Of a DNA stretch of 64,000 bases, positions 9,577 through 18,675 are shown one piece after another. Source of the stretch: Cladosporium sp. IMV 00045 (taxonomy: Eukaryota; Ascomycota; Dothideomycetes; Cladosporiales; Cladosporiaceae); contig MSJI02000173.1 in assembly GCA_001931905.2 (NCBI GenBank), positions 1 to 64,000 of the forward strand, given 5' to 3'. The position numbers were made by a program, and so were the translations under genes. The notes beneath the pieces were generated by a model that saw only the letters and a program-made list of their open reading frames with translations, made no database searches and was not told the DNA's origin. Position 1 is the stretch's first letter. Each line of letters starts with the position of its first letter.

Positions 9577-11223
9577 TCAACCCTTCACCTTCCCCCTCCT
9601 ATCAAAATCCAAAACCCTCCTCTCCCGATGCATCCTCGCCGCCCTCCACCTCACATACAACATCAGCGCATCTTTCAGCACGACGAACAAACAGCCCCCG
9701 ACCAGACTGCGTCCCCACTTCTCTTGCAGCAGACCTTTCGCTGCGATGGATGAGGCGCGGGGGTTTGAGGGCGAGACCGGGAGGGAAGTCCAGGATTTGG
9801 GCAGGGCGAAGCGTAAAACTTCGCCGGTCAGCTCGGCCAGGGTGGGGAAGGCGAGGGCGCCGAGGAGGGTTTCCGCTACGGTTGTCGTGGAGAAGGAGAG
9901 GCGGCGTTCATGCTGTTGCTGCTGTTGTTGTTGCTGGTTTTGGGCGGGAGCGGCGGGGGGTGCGGGTTGGACTTGTTGCTGTTGTTGCTGGGCGGGGAGG
10001 TTGTTCGGTTGAGGGAGAGCGAGTTCTGGGTTTGGTGCGGGAGGTTGTTGTGCCTGATTCTGCCCCTGCTGCTGCTGTTCAGGAGCATCCACCTGCTCAG
10101 CTCCATTCCCCTCCCAGTCCTCCCAAATGCCACCATCAATGCGGACTTCGAACATATTATCCCCCTCATCGGCTTGCGCCTCCCCCGCGCCGCCTTCCTG
10201 CCGCTCCGCGGCTTCGCTATCCTGTCCGCCTCGCGGCTGGACTTCTTTGATCCACTCTTCCTCTTTCTTCGCCCAGACGCGCTCGTAGTAGAAATTGTAT
10301 GCTGATCTGAGGTAGGGCAGCACGGCGAATGCCATGCTTGCTGAAGGAGGCCAGGCGGTGAAGTCGAGCGTCTCTTCCCCGGAATGGACTTGTGTTGCGA
10401 GGAAGAGGACTGGTAGAGCTGGGAGGACGGAGTCTGCGAGCGATGTCCGCGACAGGATCAGGAGGGGTGAGATGAGAGGCACGCCGACGTACAGGCGCCA
10501 GTGGCTCGCGCGCTCGGAGAAGTCGTGAATGACCCTCGCGACCATTGCACTGGCTGGGAGGTCCAAGTCGATCGGCGCGATCACCCTCTGGCGCAGAAGC
10601 GGTTGTAGAATGCGATAGCCATCGTGCGCGCCGAAAATGCGGTAGACTGTGTGCTCGCCCAGAGCAAAGCTGCCCTTCAAGAGCAGATTGCTCAGCAGGA
10701 TTCCCGCGCTGGGCCATATGAGCCTCGAACCCAGCCTCTCCAGCCCTCGTGTGACGTCCACGATGTAATTCCTCGGTCTCGCCAATTTGATCTCGCTCTT
10801 GCACTGCGGACAGGTGATTTGCGGCGGGCTGAAAGAGCGGTTTCTGCTATTCTTGGGAGCTTCCATGTCCGCGATCCAGTCGAGTAGGCACTCCTCGTGA
10901 GCGACCAGAGCGCAGGGGCAGGGGTCGCGCCATGGCGAGGTTTCGGGCGTGTCTTCGTTCGCGTCGGAGAAGCAGATCCAGCACTTCTTGAGGGTGGAGT
11001 CGGGCTCGTCTGGCGTTTGGTAGCCTTGTCTGGGTTGCGTGTCGTTTACGGAGGTGGTTTGGGGTTCTTCGGAGGTGGGACCATGGTCGAGAATGACGAC
11101 TTGGGAGTCTTCCGAGTTGACGGAACGAGTGAGGACGGGTGCGGCGGGGGAGGAATGTTCGTTGGAGCTTTGCTCGGGAGAGGATTGCCGTTGGTGCTGG
11201 GGCTGTTGCGGCATGGACGCCAT
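9577..11223 (-). CDS. RING-CH (RINGv) membrane-associated E3 ubiquitin ligase, MARCH-like
   Basis: One exon of 548 residues starts at an ATG. Residues about 81-146 form a C4HC3 RING-CH finger: CWICF, then DPCPCALVAHEECLLDWI, then ITCPQCKSEI. The adjoining region (GLERLGSRLIWPSAGILLSNLLLKGSFALGEH and following) is hydrophobic and recalls the membrane part of MARCH5-like proteins on mitochondria or ER. A central low-complexity segment has long Gln and Pro runs (near residues 380-430), and a second hydrophobic region (GGCLFVVLKDALMLYVRW) lies near the C-terminus. The family transfers ubiquitin to membrane substrates; the substrate and membrane here are unknown. The poly-Gln runs are encoded by CAG/CAA repeats and may vary in length between strains. 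Confidence 0.8.
   Translation of the reverse strand: MASMPQQPQHQRQSSPEQSSNEHSSPAAPVLTRSVNSEDSQVVILDHGPTSEEPQTTSVNDTQPRQGYQTPDEPDSTLKKCWICFSDANEDTPETSPWRDPCPCALVAHEECLLDWIADMEAPKNSRNRSFSPPQITCPQCKSEIKLARPRNYIVDVTRGLERLGSRLIWPSAGILLSNLLLKGSFALGEHTVYRIFGAHDGYRILQPLLRQRVIAPIDLDLPASAMVARVIHDFSERASHWRLYVGVPLISPLLILSRTSLADSVLPALPVLFLATQVHSGEETLDFTAWPPSASMAFAVLPYLRSAYNFYYERVWAKKEEEWIKEVQPRGGQDSEAAERQEGGAGEAQADEGDNMFEVRIDGGIWEDWEGNGAEQVDAPEQQQQGQNQAQQPPAPNPELALPQPNNLPAQQQQQQVQPAPPAAPAQNQQQQQQQQHERRLSFSTTTVAETLLGALAFPTLAELTGEVLRFALPKSWTSLPVSPSNPRASSIAAKGLLQEKWGRSLVGGCLFVVLKDALMLYVRWRAARMHRERRVLDFDRRGKVKG
9911..9990. repeat. CAG/CAA (CTG/TTG on + strand) trinucleotide runs encoding poly-Gln
   Basis: Two short triplet runs, about 9911-9936 and 9972-9990, lie inside the RING-CH gene and encode Gln tracts on the minus strand. 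Confidence 0.8.
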
Positions 11224-11753
11224 GTTTGTGGGAGATGCTGGAGGACAGCAGGATTCGGATCAGATGTGTGTTCAGGTGTTTGTAGTGTTTGTTACATGCA
11301 TGTGTACTCCAGATGAAGTGGCAGGTGTAAGACATCAAGATCGAAGCACGTGAATATGAAGCCGGCATACAAAGCCGGCCGACGTCAACGTCATGCTTCA
11401 CAGCTGGGACGAACAACCAATCAGGGAACGTTTCAAGCTTTGAGTAACTTGACGCTCACATTTAATAGATGCCGAGGCAGATTGATACGGATTCCTTAGC
11501 GGAGTTCAGCCAGATAGGTCCCAGTATAGAGGTACAAAAATGACAGTACATCGGAACATGTACAAATTATCTCATCCCCCAGCCAGACCAAACCAAACCG
11601 AAAGCGCAACGGAAGAACACATTTCGCTCCATTCATCTCCAACCAGCCACGACTCAGAATCAACGTAACCCCCGGCAATACAAGACTAGCGATATGTACG
11701 AAAAGTCACACGTTATTACGGCGTCCAAACGCTCCACCACAGTTCGAGCCCCT
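11224..11753. other. Intergenic: RING-CH gene promoter and Myb gene 3' flank
   Basis: Both neighbours are on the minus strand. The 11224-11420 part should be promoter of the RING-CH gene and the 11500-11753 part 3' UTR of the Myb gene. A short ORF at 11496-11678 has no support. Confidence 0.5.
11382..11393. promoter_or_regulatory. Tandem CRE half-sites (ACGTCA x2)
   Basis: Two head-to-tail ACGTCA hexamers lie about 160 bases upstream of the RING-CH start codon. TGACG-type elements are recognised by fungal ATF/CREB bZIP factors. Function is inferred from motif and position only. Confidence 0.3.
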
Positions 11754-14539
11754 TCAGTGGTTCTGCTCCGTAGGGTTCGCAATCGTCGTACCTCGTAGCC
11801 CAGCCTGAACGTACGGGATACCGCGAGAGTGCAGCTTGTCGATCTCCTTCTTACCCAACTGAACTTTCTTCCAGTTCTCGTGAATGTCGCTTCGGCCCCT
11901 GTAAGAAGTATCTGTCAGCAATCGCGGTTCATCATGGAGCGAACTTCAACTATATTCAAGACTTACAAGAGCAAGTTGACCTTCACGTTCCTGGCTCTGA
12001 AGCGAAGATCTTCGGCCGTTCGGCTACCCAAAACTTTCATGCCTTCTGCCGAGTCATCCAATCTCTTCATGGCCACGTAGTGTAGATTGTCTTCCTCGTC
12101 CCAATTCTCGATGTATTGCATGAGAGCTTCAGTCTCAACATCGGTCCACACGCGGCGGTCACGTGGAGGGCCCTTGGCATGCAAAACACGCTCCTGCTTG
12201 GCGATGAAGGTGGCTTGCTGGTATTCTTGAGCGCGAGACAGTCCGCTTCCGCTTGCTGGGATGTCATCTGGGTCGGGGACAGCAGACCCAGGGTTCCTGC
12301 GTTGTGGGGAGTTTTGCATCGAGCGAGGGCGTGCGTCAGGGGTGCCGGCGAGAATAGGCTGACTGAGGGCAGGTCGGGCGTGCTGGACGATAGTGTGCGC
12401 TTGGCGGCGACGCTCGTTGGCAGCGGCATTATCGCTGATTTTCGTTTCAAAGGCTTCGTCGTCATCCTGAGGGCCGCCGTCCTGGGTAGGATCCCAGTCC
12501 TCCTCGACGCGAGTCCTTTTATCAAAGCTGCTTTGAGGCTCGTCCTCAGCGCGCGATCTCTTGCCCAAGCTACTTTGAGGTGCGTATCGACTGCGGCCTG
12601 GTGATTGCTTGAGCGCATAGCTTTGAGAAGGCTGATCCTCGTCCCACTCCACACGCCTGGCTCCAATCTGGGGGTCATTGAAAGACCTAGCCTTCCCTTT
12701 AATAGGGAGACTCGTACCTTGGGCCTGTGAGTTTTTCAGGTTCTGGAACTGGGACAGGTCATGGATGTCGCGAGATGCAGCTGGAGGCGCGGTTGCAGGC
12801 TCATCAAACTGTTCGATTGGCACAAAAAGCGAATCGGCCGCATCGGCATTGATCGGTTGGTTCATTGCTGCAGGAGCAGTCATTTGAGCCACTGCGGCCA
12901 TCGGTTGAGGTGTTGCCGCATGGGCTGCGTTGGCTTGCGCGAGCGCTCTCAATTGCTGAATCTCGTCGGGAGCGGCGGATCTCTTAGGTCTACCAGCCGC
13001 TTGTCCGAGGCTTGCTCTGAGAGCCTGAAAGTGCTTCAGCTCATCTCTACCAGCGACGGCATTCTTGACTTGGTTGTCAAGGCTGTCAATGCCGCCTGCG
13101 TGCTGCACGATCTGATCCAACTGGCGCTTGCGGTCGAGATAGTACGGAAGGAGATCGTCATCGATGAAGCTTGCCCAGGGGTATGTTTCACGCAGGAAAT
13201 CCAATGCATCGTTGGGGTCCATCTGAGAATCATCGCCAAAAGGCTTCTTAAGCGCATTGACAATGTCCGTTATACGGGCCAGGCACGCTGCTTGTTGCTC
13301 CTGATTCAGAGTGTCCAGATGCAGTGCATGGTGGTGACGGTAGAATTGCGTTCCGTCATCATCTTCTAAAAAGAAGGCATGCGTGGCAATGCCCTGAGGA
13401 TTGTAGTTGGGATCTTCTAATAACAAAGCCATCCGACTAACAGCAACCTGTGTGGTGATGGCAATGGACAGCTTCATGGCGAGATCGTCGAAAGACGGGC
13501 CGGCTATGACTAGAGGCAGTGCTTGGTCGGCGGTCTCCAAGATCTCGGCAACTTCATCCTCAGAGGTATCAGAACTGCCAATCTCGACGAGCAACATGTG
13601 AAGGAAATAGGCCAGGTTCGCGGTTCTGAGCACACTGTCCGGTTGAGGGGCGTCTTGGGGGATTTCATCAACCGTGCGAACTTCGAATAACGAGCGAGCC
13701 ACATTGGTCGGGTGAATGTAGTTTTGAGCTGTAGTGTAGTCGCTTTTGTAGAGCTTGAACGCGCTCAAGCGTTTTTGATACAGCTTGAAAGGTCGAGTAC
13801 CTTCGGTTGAGACTTCCTCCCAGACGGCACGGAGGTCGTCAACTCCAGATGGGATGAGGATCTTGAGTAGCTCTTCGCTGGCAGTGTGGAGACTTTTGAG
13901 CGAGTCGAGCATGACGTCGGAGTCCAGTTCGTTGACTTCTTCCTGAGAGAAGGTAGTTTTGACCGTAGTACCAGATACCGCAGATGCTCTGCTGGGGGAA
14001 GCATCGTTAACGGCGTAGCCTTGATCTTGTTGACCTTCCGGTTCATCGACGCCGGCATCGATGTCTGCTTGTCCTTCCTCGAGAGCGCCTTCTTCGACAG
14101 TAGTAAGACCTAGGAGCAAAGTCAGTCATGTCTGTGCGTCTGATCATGGAAAAGGCAACGTGAAGAAGGCAAGCAGCCAGAACGTCTTCAAGCTAGAACA
14201 CGATTCTGGCCGATGATGAGTTGTTCGGATGGCTGGACGAGCAGAAACTCGCCCGTTGAGCGTCAGGGTTAGGGTATAGCTAGGGTAATAGGGTTGTTTG
14301 TGAAGTTGCATACCAGTCGCAGCGGCAGCACCCGTGGTGTTTCTGGCCGTCTTCGCAGCAGCGGCGTCACTTTCTACACTGGCACTTCTACCTTTGCGCG
14401 CAGAACGACGCGGTGTCTGTGGCTCATTTGGCTCGCGACTCGTGGCACGAGTCGAGCGTGTAGTTTGCGCGGGCGCGTTTGCCGACACTGGGTCAGGCGT
14501 GGCATTTTTGCTCTGGCGAGAAGCTGACAATTTTGCCAT
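11754..14539 (-). CDS. Single C-terminal Myb (telobox-like) protein, candidate Taz1/TRF-type telomere-binding factor
   Basis: Three exons (14314-14539, 11967-14109, 11754-11898) join in frame to 837 residues from the first ATG. The C-terminus carries one Myb/SANT-like domain that spans the last splice site: VWTDVETEALMQYIENW, then RTAEDLRFRARNVKVNLLLG, then HENWKKVQL. The EDLRFRARNVKV helix resembles the telobox signature (VDLKDKxRNMK) of TRF and Taz1 proteins. Residues about 110-330 form a helical region (DVMLDSLKSLHTASEELL and following) that could be a TRFH-like dimerisation domain. The middle is disordered, and the N-terminus is basic and Ser/Ala rich. A double-stranded telomere-binding role is inferred, not proven; a general Myb regulator is the alternative. 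The first intron is long (203 bases) and holds TTAGGG-like repeats. Confidence 0.7.
14265..14296. repeat. Degenerate telomere-like TTAGGG repeats in intron 1 of the Myb gene
   Basis: The plus strand reads AGGGTTAGGG, then TATAGCTAGGG, then TAATAGGGTTG, giving four GGG blocks with telomere-like spacers in 32 bases. On the gene's sense strand this is CCCTAA-type sequence. It lies wholly within the 14110-14313 intron. Confidence 0.7.
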
Positions 14540-15564
14540 GGCTGCCAGAATTGTCAAGTGTAGGGAATGGATGGATGTTGGTGGTGGTGGCAGGGAGGAT
14601 GAAGTTCGACGCGTGGAAGTGTTGTTGTGATGTCCGGCTCGGCTGTGCGACAGGGATGTCGCATCACGTGATCTAGGTCATGTGACCTTCGAGTGTCCAC
14701 GCATTGGACGAAATCTTGCAAGAAGTGCAATAGATCGTCCTCTTGCTTATGTTCCACGTCATTCACAGTTTTTAATACACATCCAGGTCATCTTTGTCAT
14801 GGGCAAGTTGTGGTATGGACCAGCCCATGGCTTCATGGATTCGGAAACAGTGATATAGTCTTGCCGACAGTCGACGTTGAGAGAGGACTTAAGGTTGTAA
14901 AGGTACAACTCCAGGTACAACAGTACAGCTTGGCCGACCAAGGTCAACGGTGAGACAGCTCATCTCACCAGCAGGGGGTGAAGCAGGCATGCCACCTGGT
15001 AGCCGACACGATGCGTTGGCCATGCTCGGTACAACGTGGGAAGCACACGACGGACACGCAAAGACGGATCGATTGTTCTACGATCAGTGCATTTCGATGT
15101 CAAATAGTATGGACAACCACGATATCCGTTCGAACCGCAGCTCGCCCCTCGCCTGTCTCTCGCGAAAGTGATCTGTCGCGTGCCCTATTATTTTTAGGTT
15201 CAACATAGCGCGACGGGCTAAGATCCAATCCATGAACCCCCTTCGCCGGCGACTTTCCCCCAGACTAGACTGCTGCGTCCTTGAACTGGCGTGGTGATCC
15301 TTCCTGCATACTCCAACTTACTACTACTACTACCACCACCACCAACACTCACTACAATTCATCCCTTTCCTCCTTCTCATACCACACCTCACTTTGTCGC
15401 CTTCAGGTGTTGAGAATCAGAAACACCCAACGACATCGAAGTGTACGGATCGCACCCATTGCGTTCACTCTCCTGGAAACGTCTAGGCTGTCGCCTACCT
15501 TACACCTGGCACTTCAATTGCCATCTCACTATCACCCTTCACTCTCTCACCACAACACATCACA
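14540..15564. other. Divergent intergenic region (Myb gene / GDT1)
   Basis: About 1 kb separates two divergent start codons. Next to the Myb gene it contains two E-box-like palindromes, listed separately or in their evidence. Next to GDT1, 15300-15564 is a C/T/A-rich leader with short CCA and CTA triplet runs, typical of a fungal 5' UTR. No gene is supported. Confidence 0.55.
14664..14671. promoter_or_regulatory. E-box palindrome TCACGTGA upstream of the Myb gene
   Basis: A perfect 8-base palindrome with a CACGTG core lies 125 bases upstream of the Myb gene ATG. A related near-palindrome, GGTCATGTGACC, follows at 14676-14687. Such boxes bind bHLH factors (Cbf1 type). Function is inferred. 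Confidence 0.4.
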
Positions 15565-17249
15565 ATGCACTTTCAAAAACCTTTACCACTTCTGCTACTC
15601 CTCGCCGCTCCCTGCCTGGTCGCGGCCAAAGACAACCTCAGCAACGATGAGATCCTCGCCTTGAACAGAGCGTCGAATCAGGAGCAATTCGATGGTAGAA
15701 ACGCACCCGCCGGGCCCAAAGCGACACATTCGGCAAGGAAATATGTCGGCACAGAAGATGCGCCCGTGGACGGATTGGATGGCAAGCCACACGCTGGACC
15801 TTTTGTCGACATTGCGCCCGAACAGTCAGCTAGTGCGTCAGGGACTGCAACTGCACCGGCGAGGAAAGCTCTTCCCACTTTGCTGGAGAAGTTCGCCGAC
15901 CCAAGCGCTGATAATGAGGGCTGGACACTGAAGGACATCCCAGAGAAGAACGATGGAGTCATGAACGACGAGACTAGACAGAAACCGAAAAAGGGCACTA
16001 CCGGCACCGAAGGAGGTGTCAGTGAGAAGGACAAGGCGAAGATGGCTAAAGGCGGCAACGTAGAGAACAAGCCTCAGTCACCCGCGGAGGCACCCCCACT
16101 CCCCCACAGCGAGCAAGAACAGATTGCAGCCAAAGGAGAGAAGGCTGAGGGCAAGTCAAAGGAAGAGAAGGACACCGACAAGGCAGATACCCAGAAGAAG
16201 GGCGGCGAATACGGCGCTGGCGGCTACGGCCTGGAAAAGCCCACCGATCTACCCGAGAAACCGCACAACATCCCCCACCCGGAACCCAGAGCTGGCAGTA
16301 AAGACAACTCGAACGAGCCCTGGCTCCAGGAGACTCTTCCCTACACCGAAGGCAGCGTCAACCCCAAGCACACCGCAGTACAGGCCGCCGCAGCCGGCGG
16401 CGCCGTCATCGACGACCACGAAACCTGGCACGAATGGTTCCACTCCTTCGGCGTTTCCTTCACCATGATCATCTTCACCGAAATCGGCGACAAAACCTTC
16501 CTCGTAGCAGCTCTGATGGCCATGCGCCACGACCGCCTGGTAGTCTTCACCGCGGCGCTCTCCGCCCTCGCCGCCATGACAGTCCTCTCCGCCGTGCTGG
16601 GCCACATCGCCCCGACGCTCCTCCCCAAACGCCTCACGACCTTTGCCGCCGCGATCCTATTCCTCATCTTCGGCGCCAAAATGCTCCGCGAAGGCCTGGA
16701 AATGGAACAAGACGCGGGCGTGGGCGAGGAAATGCGCGAGGTGGAAGAAGAGCTCGAGGAGAAAGAGCACAAGATCGCCCGCCGCATGTCGCGCAAGGAC
16801 TCCAACCCGCACATCCTGGAAGCCGGCCGCTCGCCCTCCCCCAGCCCCAGCCGCGCGAAGAATCAGGGCAACTCGCTCGCTGGTCTGTCGAATTTGCTCT
16901 CCCTCGTCCTCTCCCCTGCTTGGGTGCAGACTTTCATCATGACTTTCCTCGGCGAGTGGGGTGATCGCAGCCAGATCGCCACGATCGCCATGGCTGCTGG
17001 GCAGGATTACTGGTGGGTCACTCTGGGTGCTATTTCGGGCCATGCGTGCTGCACGGGTCTTGCTGTGCTGGGTGGTAGGGCTTTGGCTGGTAAAGTGAGC
17101 ATGAGAGTTGGTAAGTTCTTGACTTGGTTTCTGGCTTCACTTTTGAATCCGTTGTGCTAACCAGGGTTTTTGCAGTCACCATCGGCGGCGCCCTTGCTTT
17201 CGTCGTCTTCGGCATCCTCTACCTTTGGGAGGCGTGGTTCGAAGGCTAG
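15565..17249 (+). CDS. GDT1: Gdt1-family (UPF0016/TMEM165) Golgi Ca2+/Mn2+ transporter
   Basis: Two exons (15565-17110 and 17176-17249) encode 539 residues. A signal peptide (MHFQKPLPLLLLLAAPCLVAA) is followed by a long, charged, Lys/Glu/Pro-rich lumenal region of about 260 residues that is longer than in yeast Gdt1. The two family signature motifs are intact: TEIGDKT near residue 306 and GEWGDRSQIAT near residue 462. Each sits in a three-helix half of the transporter. Between the halves lies an acidic coiled loop (REVEEELEEKEHKI). The second exon supplies the last helix, GGALAFVVFGILYLWEAWF. Family members exchange Ca2+ or Mn2+ for protons in the Golgi and support glycosylation. The start is the first ATG behind a pyrimidine-rich leader. 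Confidence 0.92.
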
Positions 17250-18675
17250 ATTTCTGCTCTTGTCAAGCTACTCATTCAAACGGACCGCTTTCCACCAGAG
17301 AGCAGTTTACTCTCTGCCACTTTTTCCCGCGCTTGGGTATCCAGCTTTTACCGCACGAATCGTGCGCACGCGCAAGCAAACAAGCAAGAACGCAAGGGAG
17401 CCCTCTTTTTTTCTCTCCCTCTTTCATGTACCATACTATAATACCGACCCAACCCTTGTTTCTTCTTTTCTCTTCTCTTCTTCTCTTGTCATTAAGACTT
17501 CCTTTTTTCGTCAAACACGTTTCGTGTATTTCTTCGCCTCTTCTGTTTTCTTCCCCTGGAAGGCCGGAAGGAGAAAGTTCTTTTACTAATACTCGGACGG
17601 CGGACGCCTGTGAACGCGTGCTTGTTTGTCTGATCGCGTCTTTTTCTTTCTTGTCTCTTGTTTCTCGATTTTCAAAAATGGGGTCGGCTGTATGAGCGTG
17701 TTTTCTGTTTTCCTGTGAGCACAGAACGGGAATGAATTGGAAGCAAGGGAAATGCATGGTTCGGGTCTTTGGGCGGTGAAGTCTGGTTCGTGTGGTTGAG
17801 GTTGGTGTGGATGTAACGAAGAAAGTGTATTTGGGAGGGAGAGTGGGAGCGAGCACAGCGTGTTGTCGTTGGTCTGTTGTTGATGTCCTTGGTACAGAGG
17901 AAGGGCACCTCCGTATGAGAATCTGGTTTGACGAGTTTCTTGGAAAGACGGTTCTGTGATATATTCTGGGAAGGAGGATTTGTAATCTCTTCTTGCTATG
18001 TTTGCATAGTGTTATTAGATGGGTCTTGGGTGACTTCGAGGATATGGTCTGGCGGAAGGGCGTCTGAAGGTGATTTGGTCGTTCTAGTGGATGATACATG
18101 TTTCCCGAATCTATGATCAGTGAGCCATTTTGAATAGCTGTCCTCGGTGATGTGTCTAACTTCAGATATAGCGGACTCGGTAGGTCATTACCTTGTTGAC
18201 TTCTCAGGCTGCTTGAAAAATGTATGGTATAAGGTGCATGTAGTAGCATCTGAACGAAGTCCTGAAATGAATTCAAGCCAATCGCACGGTGAGCTTGCCG
18301 ATGATCTCGCGGCTTCAACACATCGACTTCCAACATTCTCTGGAGACGTCGTCGATACAAAACGACCATCTACAGCATGGTGAGGGCGGCGACTGAATGC
18401 GTATCCTGGTGGCGCGGCACGACCCAGGCTAATGCAGGTTGACACCACCCCATGGAGGAGGATCGAATGATTGGCAGCGATGCGCTCGCCTAACTGCTCA
18501 CTCTGGCTCAGCCACAGCGCAGCCGTGTCCACGGAATCTGAGGAGGTCACCAGGCGATTTATCTGCTGAACTGCTATAAATGCAGATCACAGACCTATAG
18601 ACTCCTGGTCTGAAGCGAATTCCAGGATCGAGGCGCCCGCCATCCATTGAATCACTGGACCACTGTCACCGAGCG
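17250..18675. other. Intergenic, low complexity
   Basis: The first 450 bases are T/C-rich and probably the 3' UTR of GDT1. The rest precedes the broken NACHT-ankyrin gene. A 365-codon ATG-started ORF runs antisense (18369 to 17272), but its product has no domain, is skewed in composition and shows no splice structure, so I do not call it a gene. Confidence 0.5.

Noticed and set aside
11754..14539. Transposon or retroelement origin for the Myb protein
   Set aside because: No flanking repeats, integrase or reverse transcriptase motifs; clean introns and a full-length ORF suggest a resident gene.
17272..18369. 365-codon ATG ORF on the minus strand in the GDT1 3' region
   Set aside because: The plus strand here is T/C/G-biased with few TTA/CTA/TCA, which opens the antisense frame by chance. 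The product is Arg/Lys/Thr/Ser-rich without domains, and no introns or leader support it.
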